A stretch of DNA of 64,000 nt from Astrothelium macrocarpum (taxonomy: Eukaryota; Ascomycota; Dothideomycetes; Trypetheliales; Trypetheliaceae), in NCBI GenBank assembly GCA_021030915.1, contig JAGEMR010000067.1, positions 97,854 through 161,853 of the forward strand, given 5' to 3'. Position numbers and translations under genes: made by a program. Shown here one piece after another: positions 23,176 to 34,222 of the stretch. The notes beneath the pieces are model-generated. The model worked only from the letters and a program-made list of their open reading frames with translations. It searched no databases and had not been told where the DNA came from. The stretch's first letter is position 1, and the number at the start of each line of letters is the position of its first letter.

Positions 23176-23196
23176 TCCGTTATGGCCGACCGAGCC
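23176..23196 (-). repeat. Outer part of the split right terminal inverted repeat
   Basis: TCCGTTATGGCCGACCGAGC here is the inverted counterpart of the left end GGAGCGCCATAGCGGA at 14870-14885. It continues the right repeat after the 21016-23173 insertion. Confidence 0.75.
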
Positions 23197-23375
23197 ATCG
23201 CGTCTCCACCATTAAAATCTTGAGCCAGAGAGAGTTCTGGATCGGATTCTCCGCACAGTTTCCATCTAGGTCTCTTCAACTTTCGTTCTCCACCCACAAT
23301 TTCCCACCACAGCACGACATCCGTAGTTGAAATCGAGTTCCCACAAATAACTTGAGAGGCAGTTCCTATACAACA

Positions 23376-24386
23376 ATGAAATCGTCAAAGGCTACCACAA
23401 GCAAAGATAGGGTACGATTCCTCGTCATGTCCGATACCCATGGTCTGACTTTAAGCAATCTCCCAGAGACTGATGTTGTGATACATTGCGGCGATCTCAC
23501 TGAGCAATGTTCACTTGAAAAGTTGCGAAGCGCCTTGGAATTTGTTGCATCAGTCAAAGCCGAACTTCGCCTGGTTATCGCTGGCAACCATGAGCTTCTC
23601 CTGGATAAGTGCTATGTGGACCTTCACCAGGAGCAACTGGAGTCCCACAAAGAAGTTATCAAGCTGATGTCTCAATCTCGTGGTATTACCTATCTCGAGG
23701 AAGGCACGCGAAGATTCGCCCTGGAGCGTGGGGTTTCTTTCACCGTTCATGCGTCACCTTATACCCCGTCTCAGTATTACTCTCGGGATCTGTTTCATGC
23801 ATTCCAGTACTTATCTAATGAAGACCGCTTCAATCCGCCCAGAGACTTCGGCGATGCATTGATCACGCCTGATTATGCCATAAACACTTCAACATCTTCC
23901 AGTATAGTCCCTGACTTTCCCAATATCGACGTTTTGATCACCCATAGCCCTCCGAAATACATTCTTGATCATTCCAGAAACGGTAGCAGTGCTGGTTGCG
24001 AACATCTTCGTCGAGCTCTCTGCCGAGCAAAACCCCGACTTCACTGTTTCGGTCATATACATGAGGCATATGGAGCGCAAAGAGTAGCATGGCGGTCGAA
24101 TTCAAGTACGGAGGATCTTGAAGATGTCGGCTTCGAGTCGTCGGACATCTATGATGACGACGCTATCCAAGTTTCCCACGTTGAACCGGACACGTTCATG
24201 AAGAATTCATCTTGCAAGAGAGGTTTTGCAAGAATCTGTAAGAAAAGTCAGCAAGCCCTTGTTCATGGGAAGCAAACGCTGTGCATCAATGCAGCAATAA
24301 AAGCAAGCCGCAAAAGCCCGTGCAATGCACCTTGGTTGATTGATTTGGATTTGCAAAGCAGCTCTTTGAGATCGGAAACTGGGTAA
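23376..24386 (+). CDS. Calcineurin-like metallophosphoesterase
   Basis: A single exon of 336 residues from MKSSKATTSKDRVRFLVMSD. All metal-binding blocks are present in order: DxH in MSDTHG, GD in IHCGDLTEQ, GNHE in VIAGNHELL, the histidine in LITHSPPK, and GHxH in CFGHIHEAYG. The length and the closing GHIHEAYG fit the fungal relatives of animal MPPED1/2, cytosolic phosphodiesterase-like enzymes of uncertain substrate. The tail after residue 250 is variable and Ser/Lys-rich. The start codon lies only 180 bp from the end of the transposon complex, so the promoter may have been replaced or shortened by the insertion. Confidence 0.9.
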   Translation: MKSSKATTSKDRVRFLVMSDTHGLTLSNLPETDVVIHCGDLTEQCSLEKLRSALEFVASVKAELRLVIAGNHELLLDKCYVDLHQEQLESHKEVIKLMSQSRGITYLEEGTRRFALERGVSFTVHASPYTPSQYYSRDLFHAFQYLSNEDRFNPPRDFGDALITPDYAINTSTSSSIVPDFPNIDVLITHSPPKYILDHSRNGSSAGCEHLRRALCRAKPRLHCFGHIHEAYGAQRVAWRSNSSTEDLEDVGFESSDIYDDDAIQVSHVEPDTFMKNSSCKRGFARICKKSQQALVHGKQTLCINAAIKASRKSPCNAPWLIDLDLQSSSLRSETG

Positions 24387-25298
24387 ATATTGCCACCAGA
24401 AGATAGTGCGCTCTCAACCTCTGAGTTAAGCAAGCTACTTAGGTTCAAGAGTAACATGTGAGCGTAATTAGAAACATCTAGGAAGGTATGCCAGAGAAGA
24501 AATAAAGGTGCTCAAACGTGTTGATTGAGATCCTTCGTTAGGTGTATTACAGCTCATGATTGGCTTCACCCACCCTGGCTTGTTGCAAACGCAATCTGAC
24601 GGCTACCTGCAGAGTCGATCATCGTGCCTACGCACTATGCACCGATCAAATCCCTAGCAGAGCCCGTTTCGACCGGATCGACGGACCGTGGCCAGCAATA
24701 TGTAGACCCTTCTTGCCAAGTCATAGTCGGTGTGTATTCAAAGGAAGTGCTCCGCACATTCTTCCTGTCTCCAGCGCATTTGTCTCGCAGGAGGAAGTAC
24801 AGAGTAGCAGTGAAGGATAAGGATTTGAAGACTCTTGAATCAAAATAAGTCGCTATACCACTCTTGACGTTCTGTAGGTGATTGGTGCTCGTCGAAACCC
24901 ATCATGCCATTCTCCCCTCGCTCAACGGCCTAACGTTACTGTATCATACCAGAATCGGGGCTCTTCTTCTTGTGCTGGCACTATTGAAGGTTGTTGACAC
25001 GATCTGATAGTGATGATGGGGAATGCCCTATAGTTCGGCCGTCCAATAAACGATTCCTTTGCAAGTCTTCTTTGGGTAGGAAGAGGCACGTCTGACATAA
25101 TCACACGGTTAAGTACTGAAGATCATCTGGCCTATGGCGATCACGACGCCATTCCGCACAGCCATTCTTTCACGAAACATTTCCCCGGTTTTCTTTCATA
25201 TCTGAGCGTCGTCCTTATTTCTCTCAACAAGCCTTAGACACTATTCGAATTTGCAGGCTCAGTATTCACTACTGAGTTTCCGTTCCTCGTGAGTCATC
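24387..25298. other. Intergenic
   Basis: No supported gene. Open frames at 24560-24848 and 24922-25104 are short, start without context and match no domain I know. Confidence 0.5.
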
Positions 25299-26950
25299 AT
25301 GGCAAGGATCAAGATACTCTCAGCGGGAGAATCGACATCTTCGGCGGTTGATCAGGAGAATCCTCAAAATCCTGCAGCACCGAAAGCGTCCCAAACTGAA
25401 GGTGAGTATCATATTACTACGAGGTGTTCTGCATAGTGTTATGACACAAAAAGTTTTGATTGATTTACTAATGGAGACCAGAAAAGATCGTTTCCGAGGT
25501 GAGAAGCAGGCGCGACCTAGAGACAACTGCTTTGGTAAGTTCAGTGAGAGAACCCCCCTTCAACCCCGAGCCTGGAATGAAAAGATCGATTCCCAAGGAT
25601 CTCAGATCTTCTTTGTCACTGGCAAAGTCGTTGATTTGGGTTCTTCTAAAGCTATAACGTCAAACATCAGCGTCCGCGGTGACCCCCATCCCCCTACGTG
25701 ATTAGCTGATTATATCAATAGATAAAACGTCCAGACAGAGACGAGAGCCTCCGTAACGGTTTTATTTCTGCCGTATTGATGGCATGGAAAAAGGACACTA
25801 TAAATGAGGTATACCCGGGAGATCTGTGGCCATCCAAAACCTTGGATGGAAAGAAGCCAGCTACAGTTGAAAGCTCCCCATACTTCATCCGGCCGGTGGA
25901 GCAGTTAGACACCAATATCTTGAAATTATCAAGCGAGGTTGCTGCCTATATGGAATGGGCTCAGGCGATAGAGCTCATCAAATCAAAGATGATAGCTCGC
26001 CAAAATACCACGGGCGAAGAAACTAGTGGTCCTTTTGCTTCACGATTCAGACAGCGTGGTGTGATTGCGGAAGATCTCGAGCAAGTATTGGCGTAAGTTA
26101 AGCTACTGCAATTTTCCGCAGTTCTATCTTACGATCATTCGCTTATACCGACAGGGAAACCCAAAAGTCACAAACCAAAGAGACTTCAGATGACTACACT
26201 ACTCTTGATTTTGGTACAAAGCTTTCTCTAATAATCCATAACGAGACAAATGCTCGTCTAGAATTCTGTGGGATTGAGTTTAATGGAACAGTACATCTCA
26301 ACGGCCCAAAGCTCCCTTCTAACACCGTAGATCATTTAGACAGTATTGCACAACGCAACATAGCTGATACAGCCAAGAGTCTCTGGAATCTGATTAAGAA
26401 AAGCGAGGATCTCGAGACTCGACTGAGTCAGACTTTGGCTGTCCAACGCTGCTTTGAAAACACGGGCCAAAGTACTGATGCTATGTCCGATTTACTTGAT
26501 CAGTGTAAGGAAAGGTTTGGGCGAGCGAAAGCTGAAGAAACGCAGGTACTTGATAAATTGAATGATCTGGTACGGCGCGGTCATACACAAGTCTCTGCTT
26601 CTACCGAAAAGGAGACGCCTGAAACATCTGCTCAGGAATCTATTGAAGCTAAGCAGGAAGGGCCAGCATCGAGGACTAAGGAATTTCTCCAGAAGATGGG
26701 TCATGATGCCAACCCTCGTGGCACCGGTTTTACCAAGAAGCAAGTTCGGATTGTTCTGGAGGCAAGAGATGATGCCGTGAAACGTGGCAATACTATGGGC
26801 TCCATCAACGTCGGACCCGGAAAACGCCCCTTTACATGGCATATCGGAAACAAGATCCCCCCAGTAACATTGAAGCGAGCTCTCAGAGATAGGTCAACGG
26901 CAAACAACGTCTCGGAGAGTAGACGTGCATCAGTCCACCATCACCAATAG
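25299..26950 (+). CDS. Unrecognised protein, four exons
   Basis: Proposed CDS: join(25299..25401,25482..25534,25722..26092,26155..26950), 440 residues; all junctions are GT-AG and phases agree (donors GTGAGT, GTAAGT, GTAAGT). The second intron of 187 bp is long for this window and could hide a further exon. I recognise no domain. The middle (RNGFISAVLMAWKKDTINEVYPGDLWPS split here for length into its two halves) is hydrophilic. The second half is rich in charged helices (SLWNLIKKSEDLETRLSQTL), suggesting a coiled coil. The C-terminus is basic (GKRPFTWHIGNK, LKRALRDRS). No signal peptide or membrane span is seen. Confidence 0.65.
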
Positions 26951-27762
26951 CCACATAGGCTTTCTCCTCGCCTCTCAAAGGTCCAAAAGCTCACAAAGGT
27001 CGACCGAATATCCTATCATCGCATGTCGGATCATTGGAAACGCCCAAGGAGGCGCGAATACCTGGCTTCCCGGACTGCGCAGGATCGTGGGCGCGAGCGC
27101 GAGAGGGCTGCGGTAGATAGGGGTGAGCCGGGTTGTCGCCCGAGTTTCTCCCCCAGGGCCATGGTTGATGGTGTAAGTCACGGTTGTTTTGCGTCGATTA
27201 TGGAAATTGGGGAAGACTGACATGTGGATAGTCCCAGTATGCTGCTACGATCACCATCATCGCCATCACTATCATCACCATCATTACCATCACCATCACC
27301 ACCACCACCACCCTTCTGTCACCACCGCTAAAAATACCTCCAATAGCGCCACGTCGCTCACGTTCTTCCCACTACCCCCAATCCCGCTTTCCGCGCCGCC
27401 ACTATCCTTCTTGCGCTCGCTCCCAGTGGCGTGCGCTGCTGGAGGACGGGCAATTCACAATTCTCGAGGAGATGAGGAGGTTTGGGGGGAGGAATTTAGA
27501 AGATAGAGGGTGATGACCTCACTGTTTTTGCTGGGCATTGGTTTTGGGGCTTTCTTTGGGGGTCGGGTTGTTTCTGCTTTTCTTTTTTGGGCTGTTGCAG
27601 AATAGACGGTGGAGGGCATTCCCGAGCTTTACGAATTGATGCATACCCACGGCAGATTCCACGACTCGATCCCCCAAAAAAAAGAGGTTTGTAATAAAGA
27701 CTTGATTAAACTGTTCTAAGTAACTTGTCATACCGGGGATGATTCCATGTATCTATGGAGCT
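26951..27762. other. Intergenic between convergent genes
   Basis: Separates the unrecognised + strand gene from the 3' end of the minus-strand transporter. It contains a CAT/CAC trinucleotide tract (27251-27312) and otherwise nothing recognisable. Confidence 0.5.
27251..27312. repeat. CAT/CAC trinucleotide microsatellite
   Basis: Imperfect repeats of CATCAC/CACCAT/CACCAC. Translation in one frame gives a spurious poly-His stretch. Confidence 0.9.
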
Positions 27763-29726
27763 TCATGCGCTAATATCATCGCCACTCTTCTCCTCAATAC
27801 CTTCATGGGTCCCCTTCTCAAAGCCGTTTCCAGCATCGACGCTGTTGCCGCGATGGACGATATTGTCAAGGCCGACCTCCTTGTTGATCTCGCGCATCCT
27901 CTCGGCATCAGCAGTGGCCTCGCCAACAGACCCGAACAAGATATCCATTTCTTCCAAGGTGAGATTCTTGGTCTCCGGAACAAAGAAGGCGATGAAGCCG
28001 GCACCCAAGAAGATCATGATGCCGAAGAAGATGTAGGTACCATAACGCATACCAGTCAGCATGTCAGGCGTAACCTGGCCGACGATGAAGTTGTTCATCC
28101 AGTTAGCACTGGCGCCGAGGGCAATACCATAAGGACGGTTGCTGAGCGGCCAGATTTCTGCAATTAGGATCCAAGCACATGGACCCCATGAGTAACCAAA
28201 GTGGATGACGAAGATCCAAACCATGGCAACAGCAGCCCAGGCGCCAGCACTGTGAACCTTCCAAGTGTTCTCGAAAGAGCCGCTAATACCCGCAATAATG
28301 AAGTGGCAAGATGCCATGCCAAGAGCACCGATGACCAAAACCGGTTTACGCCCGAGCTTATCAACATACATGACAGCAGGAATAGTGGCGAGAAACATGG
28401 CAATTCCTACAACACCTGTGGCAAGTAGAGAGACAGTGTTCGAGCTGAGTCCTAGACTATCGAAAATCTTGGGTGCATCTACAATTGTAAGTGAGACATT
28501 GGAAATTTTGGAGACTGAAAACATGAACACATACAGTAGAGGATAGCATTAATACCGGTCCATTGCTGGAAGAACATGGTAAGGCAAGCAATGACCACTC
28601 TTCTGAACATGGGCTTGGACTTGAAAAGACTACCAATAGCAACGAATTGTAGCTTGATAGTGTTCCAGGCGGTCTGCTGAGCCAAGTGGGGGAATTTCTC
28701 TGCAATAGTGCGCTTCTCGAATACACTCTGAGCCTTGATCTCAGCGAACTCGAGCTCGATCAGCTCACTGTCTTGGGGTAGACCGCGGAGATTCGCAAGA
28801 ACACGGCGACCTTCAGCTTCGCGGTCGTGATGTACAAGCCAACGCGGAGAGAACGGCATAAAGAGCATACCAGACCCAAGAAGAAGGGCAGGAGCAAGTT
28901 GAAGGCATAGCGGAAGTAGCCATGACGCAGCGTGCTGGCCACTGCCGGTACCGCCAATGAAGTTCTGCCAATATCATTAGATTTGATTAGGGGTTGATAA
29001 ACATATGAACGACTCACTGTGCCGTAGTCAATCCAGAAACTGATCATGATACCGAGAGTGATGGAGAGCTGTTGAAGACCGACAAGCGCGCCGCGAACTT
29101 CGGGAGGGGCAATTTCGGCATTGTACATGGGCACGATCATGGATAAAGAACCAACACCCATACCTGTGTGATCGTATTAGCGCGAAATTACGAGATAAGA
29201 GCCTTGCTAGGCACAACGTCGAAGCTAAGAACATCTTACCAGTTATGAATCGACCTCCGAGGATTGAGTTGTGGCCAGACGAAGTAATAGCTGTGGCTTG
29301 CACCACGACTCCGATGCAGAAAATAGCGACGTTGATCAAAATAGCATATTTACGGGATAAGATCTCGGCAAGAAAACCACTGTAGAGAGTTCCGACCCAT
29401 GCACCAAGTTCGAGGATAGAGGTAAGCCATCCAAGCTTTGTTGAGTCCCTGGTCCATTCGCCCATGTCTGCGTTGAGATGAGTACTCGAGTATTACACGA
29501 ATCAAGGTGCTAATTTCTTACGCTCGCCAAAATTGGTCATAGTCAAAACACCGGAGAAGACACCTTGATTGTAACCATAGAGAAGACCACCAAGGCAGGC
29601 AAAGCAAGCAATGCCAAAGACCTTGAGGTTCTTGATCAAGGCAAGGGGACCAGTAGCACCAGAGAGCGCCTTACGACGCTCTAAGGCGGCTTGGTCGAAC
29701 TGCGAAGCAGCACCGGCAGGAGCCAT
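27763..29726 (-). CDS. MFS hexose/sugar transporter
   Basis: Proposed CDS: complement(join(27763..28478,28535..28964,29018..29163,29240..29467,29522..29726)), 574 residues, all phases consistent. It has the twelve-span sugar-porter signature: first span with GGLLYGYNQGVFSGVL, RFITGMGVGSLSM after the second-exon junction, PFSPRWLVHHDREAE (PESPR motif), FFQQWTGINAILYYAPKIF, KLGRKPVLVIGA, and the closing PETKNLTLEEMDILFGS. It should import hexose or pentose across the plasma membrane by proton symport; the sequence does not decide the sugar. The start MAPAGAASQF directly precedes the first span region and is the only ATG in frame. Confidence 0.93.
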
Positions 29727-31330
29727 GATGCTAGACTGTACTACTGCGAGACTCTACTGCGGGTTGAGAAGAGACCAAGTAGAAGACGCGAAGCAATGAA
29801 AATCTCCACGCAAAAGAAGGGAACAGCAGCTGAGGAACATGCTGGATGCAGGCGTGCCCCGGCTTTTGTAGGCCCAGCATAATGGATGGTAGTGAATCTC
29901 GACCCGCAAACCCCGTATTACCGCGTGCTCTCTCTATGGACCCTCTAGCATGATGGTGGCCGGGGATAAACTGACCGGCTAAATGGCACAGACGGGGTTC
30001 ACGAGATTCGGTAAGCCAACCGCAGGGCCTGCTTGAGCTAGAACGGGCGGCGTCCGGATACTGCTGTAGGTGAGTGCGAGCCGTCTTCACCGTTGCGGCT
30101 GGATGTGATTCGAGGAGAGCCGCACGGAGGGATGCTGAACCAAGTCGCGCGATGGAACGCAGGCGTAGTAACGTGACGCGGCGGATGATTGTGGGGGATT
30201 GAATGCCGGTTAAAATCAACGTGGAGCCCCGGACAGGGTGAATGGCGCCATACCGGATTGGATGGCGGCGCCGTGGATATTAGCCTGAACGGATAGGTCC
30301 AACCGCGAGCAAAACATCCAAACACGCCGAAACGAATCTTAGATTAAATCGACCTTGAGATTGCGCTTGATGAATGCCTACAGCCGCTCAAGACCACGTT
30401 CTGGCGCTGCAGGTACGCAATTTGCGGATGAACGGAGCTGTGCGGATACCCTGATATTCGCAGGGTTCTGGAGATGAGGCATTCTGGTTCGTTCGTGTTG
30501 ATTTTTAGCCGTAGATCTAGAATCTTATAGATAGATGGTCAAGAAATTTCCTCACATGCAAGAGCTGTCGGGAAGATGCACGTACGATCAGGGCGTCATT
30601 TATCTCGCACGGTTTTTCCACAGAAAAGAATAGCCTGTCATGCAACTATATCAGGAATCCAACATTTTTCACACCATATCCCAGACAGAGGGAAAGAGGT
30701 CCAAGGAAAAAAGCGCACAGAATGCACAGCCTTACCCTGATCCAACTTTCCCTCTGAAGCCAAGCAAACCACCCGGGAAGATGACTGTCTTTTACGATCA
30801 ATTCCCAAACGATACCTATCAGTTCCATAGGACAGCTTTTTAGCCACGACCCATCGAGGGAATCATTCCGGGAGTGAGGTCTTCCGTGGTATATCTGCAT
30901 GAGAATATCGACAAAATGGTCGCCGCTCAAACTCAGGCTCAAGGGCAGCCCTACAATATCGCCAAGACCACATCGACCAGCCACTTCATGCATAGTTTCT
31001 GGCAAATATGTGCCAGCAAAAGTTCTGCCAAATAATGCCGTCTTTTCATCCAAAGGATCAAGTCGAAGCAAATTTACCAATCACTGCTCCCGAGGATGGT
31101 TGAGAGTCAGCGTTTGCAGATTTACGCGCTGGCTGAAGACAATCGTTGGCTCCCTAGCCCAATGGCTCTTGGTGCTTCCAGCATCGAGGTAGATTTCTCG
31201 ATGACTGGATGGAAATAATGCCTATCCATCGATAAATGCTTTATCCACAGAGCGTGGATGAAGATGCTTCCTGGGAGATTGTCGGATCTTCCGCTTTAGG
31301 TTACTGCGATTGTTCCGGTTAGCGTCATTA
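29727..31330. other. Intergenic, transporter promoter and transposon flank
   Basis: No gene can be firmly supported. A minus-strand open frame at 30646-31080 and its upstream neighbour to about 31190 read like protein in places (for example TFAGTYLPETMHEVAGRCGL) but are separated by a stop and match no family I know. They could be remnants of a gene next to the transposon inserted at 31331. Confidence 0.4.
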
Positions 31331-32356
31331 GGAGTGTGGATCACGTTTCGCACGGTCCACCACTTTACACCCTCAAATTAATTCTCACCACCAAGTGTTC
31401 AAATTAGATTATCTCAACAATAATAATAAATAATAAAATGAAATCAAATGGATTCAATAATATTAATTCATACGCGTCAAATAAGCCATTAAATTTAATT
31501 TTTGAAATGTAATGGAATTTATATTTGACGTTTTAAACGATTTGAATAAGAATTCATTTACATTTCATTTGAATTCTCCGCATCCACTATCATAATATTT
31601 TGAACATTATTTGATATTTTTCATTATTTCTATTATTTTCGTTATTTTCATTATAATTCATTTTTGAACTGTTTATTCGCTATTCGTTATTCAACAGCCT
31701 TCTATTTCTGCTATTTTTTAATAACTCATTCAATCTTTCATTATTTCTGAATTTCTTTTCAATCGCGTTTTTGTTATACCTTTCGTTCAATTTCAATTTA
31801 TTTATCAGCCTCTTTTTATATCTTTTGAATTTCCTTTTATTATTCTTCAATTGTTTTAATCTCCTTCTTCTTCTATTATAATTCATAAACGAATATAAAT
31901 TTATTAGAATTGAATATTATTATTTCACGGTATTAAAAAGATATTTTCAGTTATTTTCGTGTATTCGGTCGCTATTTTTGAATTCAAATCATCTTTTTAA
32001 AATTCAAATTCTCTATTTTAAAAAAATGAATATTCATATTTTACTGAAATATGAAAATTTCAAATTTATCAATCTCTTTATATTCCGAAAATATCAGTCT
32101 AATATTGAATTATTTACGAATTTATTTCCAATATTTTATAATAATCATAATTAAAGATTCTGAATTAAAGGATTGATCTGAATATTTTTCAATACATTAA
32201 ATATGAATTTGATTGAATATAATAAATGAATTAAATAATTAAAATTTTATTTTGAATCATCCGTTTATAATATTTTTAATTATAATTATTTTTTAATATA
32301 TTATTTAAAATAATAAAAAAAAATCAATTTTATTTAATAAAAATAAATTTTATATA

Positions 32357-34222
32357 ACGTATTCCACAAGCGAGCGGAACATACAAGCGAGTGGAATACG
32401 AACACCAAAAATTTACCCCATTTACTTTAACACATAATGTCTGAATATAATAACGTGTATTTAATTCATAAAAAAGCTCGAATACAATTTATAATTCAGG
32501 TTATTCAAAAAGGTCAATTTGACACGAAAAAAGACGCGTTTATAATTTTTGACGTTTCTCGTACGATCATACATCGAAGAAATCACGGCATCCAATCTAG
32601 AATCGATATATAATCCAATTCTTTGAAATTTACAAAAATAGAAAAGGATATGATTATATATCATATATTTGACCTTGATACATGAGGATTTTCTTTTATT
32701 TACGTCCGAATTCGAGATATCGCAGATTTATTATTCACTTCACGAAATGGAAAGAAGATTAGAAAAAATTGACCTGCAAATTTTGTCAAATGAAAGACTG
32801 AATTTAAAATGAAATTCAATCAAAAATTTGATTATCAAAAATATTTATATGAAGATTTTGGCATAATTAAAGATTGATTCCGATTGATGGATAATATCAA
32901 AATGAAATACGGTATATTGAATAAAGATATCTGGAATTTTGATGAAAGTGGTTTTATGATGGGAATTATTTTAAATGCCTCAAAAATTATTACTGATTCA
33001 GAGAGATGTCATAAATCAAAATAGATTCAATCGAATAATCATGAATGGGTTTCGATGATTTTAGATATCAATGAAATAGGCCGAACAATTCCGCCTTTTA
33101 TCATTTTTTAAGGCAAAATCCACCAAAATTCTTGATATGACGAGGATCGATTATCATTCTAATGGCGAATTATAGTCTCTGAAAATGGCTGAATAATAAA
33201 TGAATTTGGTGTTAAATGGATTAAATATTTTGATATATATACAAAGAAAGAGACTGTGGGTGTATACCGTTTATTGATTCTGGATGGATATGAGAATCAC
33301 AGTTCTATAAAATTTGAAAATTTTTATGAGGAGAATAAAATAATAATTCTCTGTATACCGCCATATTCGTCGTATTTTTTATAATCATTAAATGTGGGCT
33401 GTTTTTCGCCTTTAAAGAAGGCGTATTTATGTCAGATCGAAATTTTGATATGTAATCAGATCAATCATATCATGAAAATCGAATTCTTATCAGTCTTTAT
33501 TGATATATTTAAAATATCAATTATATAAGATCAGATTTTAGGAGGCTTTAAAAATACTGGATTTATTCCTTTTGATTCATAAATAGTCTTGAATAAATTG
33601 GATATTCGATTAAAGACTCCATCAGAATTATTCTTTCAGAAAATATTTTAAAAATTCAAAATATCAAAGAATATTAAAGAATTTGAGTCTCAATTTATAT
33701 TAATCTTTAAGAAATTTACCGATTTTCAAAAAAATTTACCAATTGGATCTATTAAAGCGTTGGAAATTTTTATTAAAGATACGCAAATGATGGCGCATTA
33801 ATTTGAGATTATGAAAACACGAATCGAAGAATTTGAAATAACAAATGCAGCCCATATAAAATATAAAACATGTAAAAGAAAATATTTATAGATAAATGGA
33901 ATTTTAAATAAAGAGAAAATTCAAAAATTAGATATCGCAAAAACTGGTAATACGAAATTTAGGCGTTTGAATGCTGATGAAGGTGGTGGAGCAGAAAGTA
34001 ATACTATTCGCCAAAGGCGCTGTAGAAACTGCGGAAAGACTGGGCACAATATCAGAACATGTGAAAATGATAAAGAAGAAGATTCTGAATCAGATGCAAA
34101 TAATGTAGATAAAATTTCTGATAGTGGTGTTGAATAATTGATGGTTTTTTGATTGAGGTGGTAGCTTTTTTGGTGTTCGTGTTCCACTCGCTTGTATGTT
34201 CCGCTCGCTTGTGGAATACGTT
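32357..34222 (+). mobile_element. Fot1/pogo-type transposon nested in the 31-35 kb element
   Basis: Inverted repeats of about 52 bp begin ACGTATTCCACAAGCGAGCG and contain an internal near-duplicate (ACAAGCGAGCGGAA / ACAAGCGAGTGGAA). The two ends differ at about one position. The surrounding TATA makes the exact edge ambiguous by 2-4 bp. Length is about 1.87 kb, typical for Fot1-like elements. Confidence 0.88.
32437..34137 (+). pseudogene. Broken Fot1/pogo transposase with intact zinc-knuckle tail
   Basis: The frame is followed from MSEYNNVYLIHKKARIQF to VDKISDSGVE with about fifteen stops, several at positions expected for Trp or Gln. The catalytic blocks are recognisable: WNFDESGFMMG (first Asp), LLILDGYENHSS (second) and CIPPYSSYFL-stop-SLNVGCFSPLKK (third-Asp block, Asp replaced by Asn). 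The last 75 codons are open and carry a CCHC zinc knuckle, CRNCGKTGHNIRTC. Confidence 0.82.

Larger units (their letters stand above)
14866..23196. mobile_element. Large TIR DNA transposon carrying two nested elements
   Basis: The two ends form long imperfect inverted repeats: 14866-15024 on the left, and 20876-21015 continued at 23176-23196 on the right, the right copy being split by a later insertion. Removing the two nested elements leaves about 4.3 kb. The interior is extremely AT-rich, with stop codons in every frame, as expected of RIP. Left-end coding remnants with an 8-residue repeat lie just inside the repeat (15018-15446). The outermost few bases are uncertain: the left end is preceded by TA, but the right is not a clean TA, so the target-site duplication is unresolved. 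The superfamily is not assigned. Confidence 0.7.

Noticed and set aside
27189..27506. Frame with a His-rich stretch
   Set aside because: It is produced by translating the CAT/CAC microsatellite; there is no domain and no conserved flank.
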